NCBI GenBank assembly: GCA_023423795.1
Contig: JAFAEX010000185.1
Span: 1-28,864 of the forward strand
DNA length: 28,864 bases
Reading direction: 5' to 3'
Source of the DNA: Chloroflexota bacterium
GTDB taxonomy: Bacteria; Chloroflexota; Chloroflexia; Thermomicrobiales; UBA6265
Under the pieces are notes generated by a model. The model made no database searches. It had not been told where the DNA came from and was given only the letters and a program-made list of their open reading frames with translations. The translations under genes and the position numbers were made by a program. Positions 1-8,836 of this stretch are shown here, one piece after another. Each line of letters begins with the position of its first letter. Within the stretch, counting starts at the first letter, position 1.

Positions 1-62
1 GGGAGGGACCCGTGCCCTCCCTCGCCGGTTGTTGCGAACGAGGGAGGGCACGGGTCCCTCCC
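1..62. repeat. Long perfect inverted repeat, family B copy 1
   Basis: Two arms of 24 bases, 1-24 and 39-62, are exact reverse complements around a 14-base loop. The arms begin with GGGAGGGACCCGTGCCCTCC. The same arm sequence occurs at 1154-1235, on the other side of fabG. The left arm may be cut by the window edge, because the other copy has longer arms. No coding function is apparent. It could be a REP/MITE-like element or a strong transcriptional hairpin. Confidence 0.85.
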
Positions 63-143
63 CTACGACCACGACGGCGATTCCGGCTGCAAACGGGTGT
101 CACCAGGGCCCCGAGCACCGCCGCATCGCCACGGGAGGCGAAC

Positions 144-896
144 ATGGCTGAGGGAAACGCGACCGGGGTCGCGCTGATCACCGGCGGCACGCGCGGCATC
201 GGGTTGGCGGTGGCGCGTCGGCTGGCGAACGATGGCTACGACCTGCTGCTGACCTACAAGGGCGACGCCGAAGCCGCCGCCGCCGCCGTCGAGGAACTCG
301 CCGCGACCGGGCGGCGCGCCGAGGCGCTGCAGGCCGACGTCTCCACCGCCGACGGCGCGGGCGCGGCGGTCGAGGAGGCGATGCAGCGGCTGGGGCGGCT
401 GGATGTCGTCGTGAACAACGCCGGCATCACCCGCGACACGCTCCTCATGCGGATGAGCGAGGACGATTGGGATAGCGTACTCACGACCAACCTGAAGGGC
501 GCGTTCCTGGTCGCCAAGGCCGCCGTGCGGCCGATGCTGCGGCAGCGCTCCGGCAGGATCGTCAACATCACCTCGGTCATCGGGCTGGTCGGCAACGCCG
601 GGCAGGCGAATTACGCCGCCGCCAAGGCCGGACTGGTCGGGTTCACCAAGTCGTTGGCGAAGGAAGTCGGCTCGCGCGGCATCACCGTCAACGCTGTTGC
701 ACCCGGCTTCATCGACACCCGGATGACGGCCGAGTTGCCGGACGACCTGAAGCAGGGGCTGCTCAAGCAGACGCCGCTGGCCCGCTTCGGCACGCCGGAG
801 GACGTGGCCGGCGCCGTGGCGTTCCTCGCCTCGCCCGACGCCTCGTTCATCACCGGGCACGTGCTCACGGTGGACGGCGGGTTGTTCATGGCGTAG
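144..896 (+). CDS. fabG: 3-oxoacyl-[ACP] reductase (SDR family)
   Basis: A 250-residue classical short-chain dehydrogenase, the usual FabG length. By family knowledge FabG reduces 3-oxoacyl-ACP with NADPH in fatty-acid elongation. Visible motifs are the cofactor loop TGGTRGIG (13-20), NNAG (91-94), Asn116, and the catalytic Ser144, Tyr157 and Lys161 (YAAAK). The C-terminal ITGHVLTVDGG stretch is typical of FabG. The ATG at 144 is chosen because GGGAGG lies just upstream and homology starts there; an upstream in-frame extension would run through the inverted repeat. The gene stands alone between two copies of repeat family B. Other fatty-acid genes, accC and acpP, lie over 12 kb away. Assignment to FabG rather than another SDR rests on overall similarity, so substrate specificity is inferred. 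Confidence 0.88.
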   Translation: MAEGNATGVALITGGTRGIGLAVARRLANDGYDLLLTYKGDAEAAAAAVEELAATGRRAEALQADVSTADGAGAAVEEAMQRLGRLDVVVNNAGITRDTLLMRMSEDDWDSVLTTNLKGAFLVAKAAVRPMLRQRSGRIVNITSVIGLVGNAGQANYAAAKAGLVGFTKSLAKEVGSRGITVNAVAPGFIDTRMTAELPDDLKQGLLKQTPLARFGTPEDVAGAVAFLASPDASFITGHVLTVDGGLFMA

Positions 897-976
897 GGCG
901 GCGGTCGGTCCGAGAATCCCGTCATTCCGGCCTACAAGTTTCGTTCCGCGCCCCAGATATCACCCCGCTCCCAACC

Positions 977-1055
977 GTCATTTCGAGCCTGTCGAGGGAT
1001 CTCGTTTCTCACCGAACAAGAGGAACGACGCGATCCCTCGACAGGCTCAGGATGA
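977..1055. repeat. Dispersed inverted repeat, family A copy 1
   Basis: The left arm begins at 977 (GTCATTTCGAGCCTGTCGAG) and the right arm ends at 1055 (GGCTCAGGATGAC). The shared core GAGCCTGTCGAGGGATC is exact in both arms. Related copies occur at 13128-13211 and 24325-24406, with variants at 13297-13359 and 20284-20312. It sits in the 897-1273 gap between the convergent ends of fabG and the PHP-glycosyltransferase gene, so it may also act as a transcription barrier. Confidence 0.85.
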
Positions 1056-1153
1056 CATGTGCACGGGGGAGCAGGCGACAGGTCGCGCGTGATATCTCTG
1101 GTCATACGAAATCCGGCTCTTCGCTGCTGTCGCGCCTGCCCGTGACGGCGCGC

Positions 1154-1235
1154 GTTCGGAGGGGAGGGACCCGTGCCCTCCCTCGTCCGTAAACGGCTTC
1201 GAGCACGGGAGGGCACGGGTCCCTCCCCTCCGAAC
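1154..1235. repeat. Long perfect inverted repeat, family B copy 2
   Basis: Arms 1154-1182 and 1207-1235 are exact reverse complements over 29 bases, enclosing a 24-base loop that itself contains a small CCGT/ACGG hairpin. The arm contains the same sequence as the repeat at 1-62. It lies 38 bases past the stop of the minus-strand PHP-glycosyltransferase gene, so it could end that transcript, but there is no T-run. Confidence 0.88.
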
Positions 1236-1273
1236 GACGAACGGATTCGCGCACCAATCAGCCGGATTTCGGA

Positions 1274-3631
1274 TCAGACCGCGCCGAGGAGTGCCTGCAT
1301 GTTCGGCAGCGGCCGGCCAGCGCCGTTGCCCGCGGTGCGCGGTTCGGCGACCTCCCGGTGCAGGGCGATCATCCCGTCGAGCGCACGCTCCCACGTGAGT
1401 TCCCGGGCGAACTCACGCGCGGCCTGGCCCATGCGGGCGCGCAGATCCGGGTCGTCCAGCAGCGCCTCAACGTAGGCGAAGAAGGGCGCGTCGTCCTCCC
1501 CGTCGGCGACGAAGCCGGTGCGGCCGGGCATCAGGCATTCCCGCGGGCCGCCGTCGGCGCGTACGACCGCCGGCAGACCGCAAGCCTGGGCTTCGACCAC
1601 CGTGCGGCCGAGGGTATCCGTCCGGCTCGGGAAGACGAAGATGTCGCAGGAGGCCATCGTGCGGGCCAGGTCCTCGCCGGTCAGGAATCCGGTGAAGGTC
1701 GCCGCCGAGCCGAGATATTCGGCGAGGGCATCGCGCTCCGGGCCGTCGCCGACCACGACGAGGTGGACGTCGTCGCGCCGTTGCAGCAGATCGAGATAGC
1801 CCTCGGCCAGCCGGTCGAGGCCTTTCTCGTGGCTGATGCGCCCGGTGTAGAGCAGCAGCGTCTTGTCCTCGCCGCCGAGCGCGCGGCGGGTACCCTCGTC
1901 GCGGCGGGAGGGATCGAAAAGCGCCGCGTCCACCCCGTTGCCGAAGACCTCGAAGCGGCCGATCTGGTATCCCCGCGCGCGCAACACGTCAACCGTCGCC
2001 GCTGAAGGCACGGTGACGACCGCGCACCGTTCGTAGAACTCGCGGACGAGCACCTCGACCACGTCGCCGAGCATTGAATCGCCCGAGAGGTGGCGAGCGT
2101 AGTCGCCGAATTCGGTGTGGTACGCGCCGACGATCGGCACGCCGAGGGTGATACCGGCGATCAGCGCGCTCAACCCGAGCGGACCGGGCGTGGCGATGTG
2201 GAGGACGTCGAACCCGCGCACGGCGACGAGGTCGAGCACGTCGAGCAGCGAGGGAACCGCCAGCGGCCGCCCGCGGTAAAGCGGGGTCGGCATCGAGGCG
2301 ATCGAGCGCAGGTGCGCGCCGGAGGTGTGGTCCCCGCAGCGGACCACCGTCAGGTCCGCGCCGAGCGCGGCGGCATCCTGCGCCAGCAGGTTGCGGTACA
2401 TGGTCGAGACGCCGTGGATGGCATCGAGGTCGTCGCCGAAGATGCCGATCCGCAGCGGTCCGTCCGGCGCCAGCCCGAGGCGTTCCCGCAGCGCGCCGCC
2501 CTTCTGCTTCTCCCGGCCAAAGTAACCGTGCACGCCGAGGTACGGGGCGAGGAACAAGTGGGCTTCGACCAGCCCGCCGATCTTCGTCAGTACGTTGAGC
2601 AGCGGAAAGCCGTTGCCGTCGTGCGACAGCGCGTCGGCGATGCGGGATTCGTAACGCCCGGTGATCGCCTTGCGGATCTGGCCGCCGGAAAGCGCGGAGA
2701 GCAGCGGCAGGTATTCGAGCAGTTTCGTTTCCGGCCCGCCGGTGGTATTGCCGACGACCGGTCCGCGCTCGGCCGAAGCCAGGCCGGCGATTTTGAATCC
2801 GGTGTGGGCCATCTTGGCGACCGAACCGTCCTCGCCTCCCGGCCAGACCTCGCCGCATCGCAGTGCGTCCAGCACATCCTCCGGGGACGAGGCGCGGGGC
2901 AGCGCCGTCCACGCCGCGCCGCCGTAGATTCCGGCGTGGTCATCGGAACCGCCGGTGCCGGCGATCCAGCGGTGGGCCGGCATCGGCAGCCCGTGGCGCG
3001 ACGCCATCTGGCGCAGGCCGGACGCATCGACCTCGCCGGCCACGCGCGCGGTCAGCCGGTTCTGCTCGGCCGGGCGCGAGCCATTGACGAACTCCCAGAC
3101 CGGGAACAGGACCATGCGCTTCTCGATCGCCGTCCGGTCGAGTTTGCCGTGCATCTCGAACATCGGGTGGGCGAGCACGTAGGGCAGCCCGGTTTCGCGC
3201 AGGAACTCGACCAGGTCGTAGACGTCGTCGCGGCGGGCCTGTAGTTCGGAGTGGATCGCGACGGATACGCCGTAGACGAGGACATCGACGCTGGTGCCGT
3301 CCTCCGGGAAACGGGCGTTGACCTCTTCGCCGACGATCACGTCCGGCCGGTGGGCGATGGTGAGCGCGCCGACGATCGTCTCGTGGTCGGTCAGCGCGAC
3401 GAAGTCCATGCCGGCCGCGCGAACCATCGCCGCGGCGTCCTCCGGTAGGGTATAGGACTCCTTGGTTTCGCCGCCAAATCCGAGGCTCTTGACCCACCAG
3501 TTCGTCGCCGCCCCGGACGCGCTCGAATGGAGGTGGAGGTCGATGCGCGACAGCGGCACGTCGTCGGGCCGAGTGGTTTGCTTCGCGCGGTCGTGACCGT
3601 CGGGAACCTGCCGGGACCGGGGTTCGAGCAT
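1274..3631 (-). CDS. Fusion of PHP-domain phosphoesterase and GT4 glycosyltransferase
   Basis: A 785-residue two-domain protein. The N-terminal PHP domain shows DLHLH (His33, His35), TDHE (82-84), GEEVN (101-105), LAHP (153-156) and GSDDHAGIYGG (228-238), a full set of metal-ligand-like motifs. From about residue 392 a family 4 glycosyltransferase begins (IGIFGDDLDAIHGVSTMYRN), continues through YTGRISHEKGLDRL and ends with the nucleotide-sugar site around PSRTDTLGRTVVEAQACG. The GT half resembles lipid or polysaccharide alpha-glycosyltransferases. I infer cytoplasmic action on a glycolipid or glycan, with the PHP half possibly removing a phosphate; the substrate is unknown. The ATG at 3631 is preceded by CAGGAG, and the open frame upstream to about 4012 has no family similarity. 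There is no signal peptide. The gene diverges from purL and converges on fabG. Confidence 0.82.
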   Translation of the reverse strand: MLEPRSRQVPDGHDRAKQTTRPDDVPLSRIDLHLHSSASGAATNWWVKSLGFGGETKESYTLPEDAAAMVRAAGMDFVALTDHETIVGALTIAHRPDVIVGEEVNARFPEDGTSVDVLVYGVSVAIHSELQARRDDVYDLVEFLRETGLPYVLAHPMFEMHGKLDRTAIEKRMVLFPVWEFVNGSRPAEQNRLTARVAGEVDASGLRQMASRHGLPMPAHRWIAGTGGSDDHAGIYGGAAWTALPRASSPEDVLDALRCGEVWPGGEDGSVAKMAHTGFKIAGLASAERGPVVGNTTGGPETKLLEYLPLLSALSGGQIRKAITGRYESRIADALSHDGNGFPLLNVLTKIGGLVEAHLFLAPYLGVHGYFGREKQKGGALRERLGLAPDGPLRIGIFGDDLDAIHGVSTMYRNLLAQDAAALGADLTVVRCGDHTSGAHLRSIASMPTPLYRGRPLAVPSLLDVLDLVAVRGFDVLHIATPGPLGLSALIAGITLGVPIVGAYHTEFGDYARHLSGDSMLGDVVEVLVREFYERCAVVTVPSAATVDVLRARGYQIGRFEVFGNGVDAALFDPSRRDEGTRRALGGEDKTLLLYTGRISHEKGLDRLAEGYLDLLQRRDDVHLVVVGDGPERDALAEYLGSAATFTGFLTGEDLARTMASCDIFVFPSRTDTLGRTVVEAQACGLPAVVRADGGPRECLMPGRTGFVADGEDDAPFFAYVEALLDDPDLRARMGQAAREFARELTWERALDGMIALHREVAEPRTAGNGAGRPLPNMQALLGAV

Positions 3632-4094
3632 GGTGAGCGGGACTCCTGCGGTGGACACGGCGCCGAACGTCGGTGCTGGCGCATGCCTCCGATTGGGCGC
3701 CGGGTCCGAACCGCGGGGATTGGACGGACGTTTCTTGTCCGGCACAGGATAGAGGATCGGCCGGACGCTGGTTCGCCGCATTCCCGGTTGGACCGCTTCC
3801 GGCGGCCTTCGTATGGAAGGAACGACGTTGCCACGACAACGCCGGTTCCCGGTGGCTCCGATTCTCCCGGCGACAATGGCCCGTCGTGTGAATGGCGTGC
3901 GAAGGTGGTGCGGACATCCGCGCCAATGGTCCTTGTTCGGTGTTCGGACACCTGGTCGGTTGCGCCGGAATGCCGATTCCGCGTACCGTTCCCCTTGACA
4001 CCGCGTGCCCATCCGATGGCCGCATGGCGCACCCGTCAGCCGATGCGTCCTACCCTGCGAACGGGCCGTTCGGAGCGGCCGCTGGGGGTGTCTG
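3632..4094. promoter_or_regulatory. Divergent intergenic region upstream of the purine operon
   Basis: This 463-base gap separates the divergent PHP-glycosyltransferase gene and purL, so it should hold both promoters. A perfect -35 hexamer TTGACA is at 3995-4000 on the plus strand, about 95 bases before the purL GTG. No good -10 lies 16-18 bases downstream (the sequence there is GATGGCCGC), so the promoter call is weak. I see no purine riboswitch fold and no clear operator palindrome. Open frames run through this region on both strands but look non-coding. Confidence 0.35.
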
Positions 4095-6992
4095 GTGAGC
4101 GAGGCGACGGCCTGGGCGGTCGAGGTGCGGCCGCGTGACGAGGTGCTCGACCCAAAGCGAAGCGAACTTGCGCGGCTGCTGGCGGCGCGGGAGTTCCCCG
4201 CCGACGGCGCATCGCACCGGCGGCTCTACCTCGTTTCCGGTCCGCGAACCGCTGACCTCGCCTCGACCATCGAACGGCTCGCGGCCGACCCGCTGCTGGC
4301 GGCCGTCGTCGGTGGCGACGATGACGGAGCCGGCTGGATCATCGACGTCTCGTTCCACCCCGGCGTGACCGACGCCGAAGGCGACAGTTTCGCCGAGGCC
4401 ATCGCCCGCGAGGGGTTCGCCGGGACGCGCGTCCGCACCGGACGCCGCTACCGCCTTCCCGCAGCCATTCCCGAAGCCGATGCGCGCGCCATCGCGGTGG
4501 CGCTCGCCCACCCGGTCGTGGAGCGGGCCGTTTGCCGCGCCGCCGGCGAGGCCGGATTCGCGGCGTGGGCGGACGCGGCGTTCATGCCCGCCGCAGCGGC
4601 GACGAGCGAGGCGGCGACGGTACCCGTCCGTGGTCTGGATGCCGATGCGCTCGCGCGGCTTAGTTCGGAGCGGCTGCTGGCGCTGCCCGCCGAGGACATG
4701 CTGGCGGTGCAGGCGCACTTCGCGGCGCTCGACCGCGACCCGACCGACGTAGAATTGGAGACAATCGCCCAGACGTGGTCGGAGCACTGCGCCCACCGGA
4801 CGTTCAAGGCGACCATCATCCACCGCGAGCCGGGCACGCCCGAGCGCGAGATCGAGGGTCTGCTCAAGACCTACATCGCGTCGGCGACCGATGACGTGCG
4901 GCGGCCGTGGGTGCTGTCGGCCTTCGAGGACAACGCCGGCGTCATCGAACTCGACGACGAGCGAGAAATCTCGTTCAAGGTCGAGACCCACAACCACCCC
5001 AGCGCGATTGAACCATTCGGCGGCGCGAACACCGGCGTCGGTGGCGTCGTCCGCGACGTGATGGGCGTTTCGGCGCAACCGATCGCCAACACCGACGTGC
5101 TCTGCTTCGGCCCGCTCGACCTGCCGGCGTCGGAACTGCCGGCGGGGTCGTTGCCGCCGGCCGAGATCTTCGACGGCGTCGTGGCCGGCATCGCCGACTA
5201 CGGCAACAAGATGGGCATCCCGACCGTCAACGGCGCCACCCTGTTCGATCCGGGCTACGCCGCCAACCCGTTGGTCTTCTGCGGCACGGTCGGGCTTGCC
5301 CCGCGCGGCATGCGGCCGCGTCAGGTCGGAGTGGGCGACCTCGTGGTGGTCGTCGGCGGCCGTGCCGGGCGGGACGGCATCCACGGCGCGACCTTCTCCT
5401 CCGAGGTGCTGGACGCCGGGCAGGCGGCGACCCTCGGCAGCGTCGTCCAGATCGGCGACCCGATCGTGGAGAAGCGCATCGCCGACGTGCTGCCGCTGGC
5501 CCGCGACCGGGGCCTCTACACCGCCATCACCGACTGCGGCGCGGGCGGGCTCTCCTCGGCGGTCGGCGAGATGGCGAGCGAACTCGGGGCCGATGTCGAT
5601 CTCGCGCTGGTTCCCCTCAAGTACCCCGGGCTGGAACCGTGGGAAATCTGGCTGTCGGAGGCGCAGGAGCGGATGGTGCTCTCGGTGCCTTCAGATCGCT
5701 GGCCGGAGTTCCAGGCGTTGCTCGCCGCCGAAGGCGTCGAGGGGACCGCGCTCGGGCGCTTCACGGGAACCGGACGGCTGGTGGTCCGCTACGGCGGGAA
5801 CTTGGTCGCCGACCTCGACTGCGGCTTCCTCCACGGCGGAGCGCCGGTTCGCCGGCTCGAGAGCGTCTGGGCTGGGCCGAAGCCCTCGGATCGCCCGGAG
5901 CCGCTTTCCGGCGACCTGACGCCGTGGCTCGAACGATTGCTGGCCGACCCGAACGTCGCCTCGAAGGAAGAGATCGTCCGGCGGTACGACCACGAAGTGC
6001 AGGGGCGGACGGTCGGCAAGCCGTTCGTCGGGCCGGACGACGTCGGCCCGGCGGATGCCGCCGTCGTCTGGCCGTCGCCGGATTCGCCGCGCGCGGTCGC
6101 GGTCGGCTGCGGGATCAACCCGCGCTACGGGCGGATCGATCCCTACGCGATGGCGTTGCTGGTGGCCGACGAGGCGCTGCGCAACGTGGTCGCGGTCGGC
6201 GCGGACCCGGACCGGACCGCCATCCTCGACAACTTCTGCTGGGGCAACCCGACCCTGCCGGACCGTCTCGGCGGGCTGGTGCGCGCCTGCATGGGCTGCC
6301 ACGACGCGGCGGTCGGGCTGGGGTTGCCGTTCATCTCCGGCAAGGATTCGTTGTTCAACGAGTACCGCACGCCGGACGGCGACGTGGTCCCGATCCCGGG
6401 CACGCTGCTGATCTCGGCCATCGGCATCGTCCCGGACATAGCCCGCGCTTGCTCCTCCCACCTGAAGCAGGCGGGCAACCTGCTTTACCTCGTGGGAACG
6501 ACCGGGGACGACCTCGGCGGATCGCTCCTCTGGTCGCTGCGCGGCGTCCTTGGGGAACGCGCGCCGGTGGCCGACCCGAAGCGGGCGCGCGGCCTGTTCG
6601 GCGCCGTCCACGGCGCGATGAACGTCGGCCTGGTTCGTTCCTGCCACGACCCCAGCGAGGGCGGGCTGGCGGTCGCCGCCGCCGAGATGGCGATCGGCGC
6701 GGGCGGCTTGGGGTTGGAGATCGACCTCGACGCGGTGCCCGTCAGCGGCGAACGCCCCAGTGGTGATGCGCTGCTGTTCGGGGAATCGCCGACCCGGTTC
6801 CTGCTCGAAATCGCGCCCGAAGATGCGGCGGATCTGGAACGCGCCCTCGATGGTCAGCCGTGGGCACGGATCGGGCGGGTGATCGCCGAGCCGGTGCTGC
6901 GGATCGACGGAGCAGCCGCGACGATCGAGGCCGACGTGGAACTGTTGCGCCGGGCCTGGCGGACGCCGTTGCGGCAGGAGGTGTTCGCGTGA
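4095..6992 (+). CDS. purL: Phosphoribosylformylglycinamidine synthase with N-terminal PurS-like units
   Basis: Makes FGAM from FGAR, ATP and ammonia delivered by PurQ (purine step 4). From the GTG at 4095 the protein has 965 residues, over 200 longer than small bacterial PurL. Two PurS-like segments precede the core: about residues 5-75 (VEVRPRDEVLDPKRSELARL) and about 82-150 (IDVSFHPGVTDAEGDSFAEA then GRRYRLP). The PurL core follows, with TWSEHCAHRTFK around His231, VETHNHPSAIEPFGG, DCGAGGLSSAVGEM and a second AIRS-like half. No separate purS is seen, so these units probably replace it. The GTG start follows GGGGGTG closely; an ATG 90 bases upstream gives a Cys/Arg-rich stretch unlike the family. 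The stop overlaps purQ by four bases. Confidence 0.92.
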   Translation: MSEATAWAVEVRPRDEVLDPKRSELARLLAAREFPADGASHRRLYLVSGPRTADLASTIERLAADPLLAAVVGGDDDGAGWIIDVSFHPGVTDAEGDSFAEAIAREGFAGTRVRTGRRYRLPAAIPEADARAIAVALAHPVVERAVCRAAGEAGFAAWADAAFMPAAAATSEAATVPVRGLDADALARLSSERLLALPAEDMLAVQAHFAALDRDPTDVELETIAQTWSEHCAHRTFKATIIHREPGTPEREIEGLLKTYIASATDDVRRPWVLSAFEDNAGVIELDDEREISFKVETHNHPSAIEPFGGANTGVGGVVRDVMGVSAQPIANTDVLCFGPLDLPASELPAGSLPPAEIFDGVVAGIADYGNKMGIPTVNGATLFDPGYAANPLVFCGTVGLAPRGMRPRQVGVGDLVVVVGGRAGRDGIHGATFSSEVLDAGQAATLGSVVQIGDPIVEKRIADVLPLARDRGLYTAITDCGAGGLSSAVGEMASELGADVDLALVPLKYPGLEPWEIWLSEAQERMVLSVPSDRWPEFQALLAAEGVEGTALGRFTGTGRLVVRYGGNLVADLDCGFLHGGAPVRRLESVWAGPKPSDRPEPLSGDLTPWLERLLADPNVASKEEIVRRYDHEVQGRTVGKPFVGPDDVGPADAAVVWPSPDSPRAVAVGCGINPRYGRIDPYAMALLVADEALRNVVAVGADPDRTAILDNFCWGNPTLPDRLGGLVRACMGCHDAAVGLGLPFISGKDSLFNEYRTPDGDVVPIPGTLLISAIGIVPDIARACSSHLKQAGNLLYLVGTTGDDLGGSLLWSLRGVLGERAPVADPKRARGLFGAVHGAMNVGLVRSCHDPSEGGLAVAAAEMAIGAGGLGLEIDLDAVPVSGERPSGDALLFGESPTRFLLEIAPEDAADLERALDGQPWARIGRVIAEPVLRIDGAAATIEADVELLRRAWRTPLRQEVFA

Positions 6993-7774
6993 ACGCGGCG
7001 ACGTTGAGCAATCCGGCGCGGTCCCGTGCGCGGTCCGCCGGCGGGCCGGAGGCGCTCGTGCTGCGCGCGCCGGGCACGAACTGCGACCGGGAAACGGCAC
7101 TGGCGCTGGAACTTGCGGGCGCGCGGCCGGAGCGGGTCCACGTCGAGGCGCTGCTGGCCGGCGAGGTCGAACTGGACCGGTTCGGGGTGCTGGTGCTGCC
7201 GGGCGGCTTCTCGTTCGGCGACCATCTCGGGGCCGGTGCGCTGTGGGCACACCGGCTCGGCGCGGCGCAGGAAGCGCTGGCGCGCTTCGTCGAGGGTGGC
7301 CGCCCGGTGCTCGGCATCTGCAACGGCTTCCAGGCGCTGCTCAAACTCGGCGTGCTACCGGGCGGTACCCTCGGGACGAACGTTTCCGGCCACTACGAGT
7401 GCCGCTGGGTGCGGCTGGAGCGGCCGGCGAACGCCGGGACGCCGTTGCTGGCCGGGATCGACCGCATTGCGCTGCCGGTGGCCCACGGCGAGGGGCGCTA
7501 CGTGGCCGAGAGCGAAGCGGCGCTCGAAACGCTGCGGGAGCGCGGCAACGTGGCGCTCGTCTATGTCGATGACGACGGCCCGACTGCGGCCTATCCGGCC
7601 AACCCGAACGGCTCGGAGGGCGCGGTCGCCGCGCTGACCAACGACGCCGGCAACGTGCTCGGCCTGATGCCGCACCCGGAACGGGCCGTCCTGCCGGGCA
7701 TGGCGCCGGCCGGGCGCGAGGACGGCGTCGGGCTGGCGATCTTCCGCAACGCCGTCGCGATGGCGAAGGGGTGA
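6989..7774 (+). CDS. purQ: Phosphoribosylformylglycinamidine synthase glutaminase subunit
   Basis: A class I glutamine amidotransferase that releases ammonia for PurL. The triad is visible as Cys111 in GICNGFQ, and His229 and Glu231 in MPHPER. Other PurQ marks are APGTNCDRE (28-35) and LPGGFSFGDHLGAGA (70-84). It has 261 residues against about 225 for the short bacterial form; the extra length includes a loosely conserved 20-residue N-terminus. The GTG at 6989 overlaps the purL stop (GTGA) and follows a near-ideal Shine-Dalgarno AGGAGGT at 6976-6982, so translational coupling to purL is likely, as expected for equal subunits. A longer in-frame ATG start at 6860 would lie inside purL and is rejected. 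Confidence 0.95.
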   Translation: MNAATLSNPARSRARSAGGPEALVLRAPGTNCDRETALALELAGARPERVHVEALLAGEVELDRFGVLVLPGGFSFGDHLGAGALWAHRLGAAQEALARFVEGGRPVLGICNGFQALLKLGVLPGGTLGTNVSGHYECRWVRLERPANAGTPLLAGIDRIALPVAHGEGRYVAESEAALETLRERGNVALVYVDDDGPTAAYPANPNGSEGAVAALTNDAGNVLGLMPHPERAVLPGMAPAGREDGVGLAIFRNAVAMAKG

Positions 7775-7778
7775 GCCG

Positions 7779-8822
7779 GTGACGACCTACGCCGACGCCG
7801 GCGTCCACCTCGACGACGCCCGCGTGGTCACGGAGCGGCTGGCCGCCATCGTCGGCGCGGGCCGGGGCGCGGGCGTGCTGGCCGATGTCGGCGCGTTCGG
7901 CGGCATGTTCGCCCTCGGAAAAGGGCGCGCGCTGGGCGAGCCGGTTCTGGTGGCCTCCACCGACGGCGTCGGCACCAAGGTCAAGATCGCCGCCGCGCTC
8001 GGCCGGTACGACACGGTCGGGTTCGACATCGTCAACCACTGCATCGACGACATCGCCGTGCAGGGCGCGCGTCCGCTCTTTTTCCTCGACTACCTCGCGC
8101 TGCACCGGGCCGATCCCGAAACGGTCGCGGCCATCGTCTCCGGGGTCGCGCAAGCCTGCGCTGCCGCCGGGTGCGCGCTGCTGGGCGGCGAGACGGCCGA
8201 GATGCCTGACGTCTACCAGCCCGGGGAGTTCGACCTCGCCGGGTTCGTCGTCGGGCTGCTCGATAGATCCGAGATCGGCCGGAACGGCGTCCCGGAACCG
8301 GGCGACGTGCTGCTTGGTCTGCCGTCGAGCGGACTGCACACCAACGGCTACTCGCTGGCGCGGCGGGTGCTGCCGCCGGAGACGTGGGGCGATGAGGTCG
8401 CCGCGCTCGGCTCGACCATCGGCGAAGCGCTGCTGGAGCCGCACCGGCTCTACCTCGGCCAGATCGCCGCGTTGCGGGAGGCCGGGGCCCGCGGGTTCGC
8501 CCACATCACCGGCGGCGGGTTCGCCGACAACGTGGCGCGGGTGCTCCCGGAGGGTGTCGCCGCCGAGATCGACGCCGACGCCTGGGAGCCGCTGCCGATC
8601 TTCCGGCTGATTGCCGACCGCGGCGGCGTGGCGCGGGAGGAGTTGTACCGGGCGTTCAACATGGGCATCGGGTTGACCGCGGCGATTCCAGCGGAATCCG
8701 TGGGCGCGGTGGTCGCGGCCGTGCCCGAGACAATCGTCATCGGCTGGGTGGCCGAGCGGGGCGGCGGCGAGCCGGTGCGGTTGCGCGGCGGGTACGGAAC
8801 GCGGCCGGCGGGCGTGGCGTGA
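7779..8822 (+). CDS. purM: Phosphoribosylformylglycinamidine cyclo-ligase (AIR synthetase)
   Basis: Cyclises FGAM to AIR using ATP (purine step 5). The protein has 347 residues, the standard length. Family motifs are VASTDGVGTKVKIA in the N-terminal half, GGETAEMPDVY, LPSSGLHTNGYSLAR and HITGGGFADNVARVLP, all in the usual order for the AIRS/PurM superfamily. The GTG start lies only four bases after the purQ stop, with AAGGGGTGA just upstream as ribosome binding site. The stop at 8820-8822 is 14 bases before the purC ATG. Position directly after purL and purQ puts three successive pathway steps together. Confidence 0.96.
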   Translation: MTTYADAGVHLDDARVVTERLAAIVGAGRGAGVLADVGAFGGMFALGKGRALGEPVLVASTDGVGTKVKIAAALGRYDTVGFDIVNHCIDDIAVQGARPLFFLDYLALHRADPETVAAIVSGVAQACAAAGCALLGGETAEMPDVYQPGEFDLAGFVVGLLDRSEIGRNGVPEPGDVLLGLPSSGLHTNGYSLARRVLPPETWGDEVAALGSTIGEALLEPHRLYLGQIAALREAGARGFAHITGGGFADNVARVLPEGVAAEIDADAWEPLPIFRLIADRGGVAREELYRAFNMGIGLTAAIPAESVGAVVAAVPETIVIGWVAERGGGEPVRLRGGYGTRPAGVA

Positions 8823-8836
8823 GGAGCGGGGCAGCG

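Noticed and set aside
1..1235. Insertion sequence or composite transposon carrying fabG
   Set aside because: There is no transposase frame between the repeats, and no target duplication is visible; the repeats are themselves internally palindromic.
3632..4012. 127-residue N-terminal extension of the PHP-glycosyltransferase
   Set aside because: It is arginine- and proline-rich, lacks domain similarity, and would cover the divergent promoter region; the ATG at 3631 has a good ribosome binding site.
3632..4094. Purine riboswitch or PurR-type operator upstream of purL
   Set aside because: No conserved three-way junction core and no clear palindromic operator could be found; only an isolated TTGACA is present.
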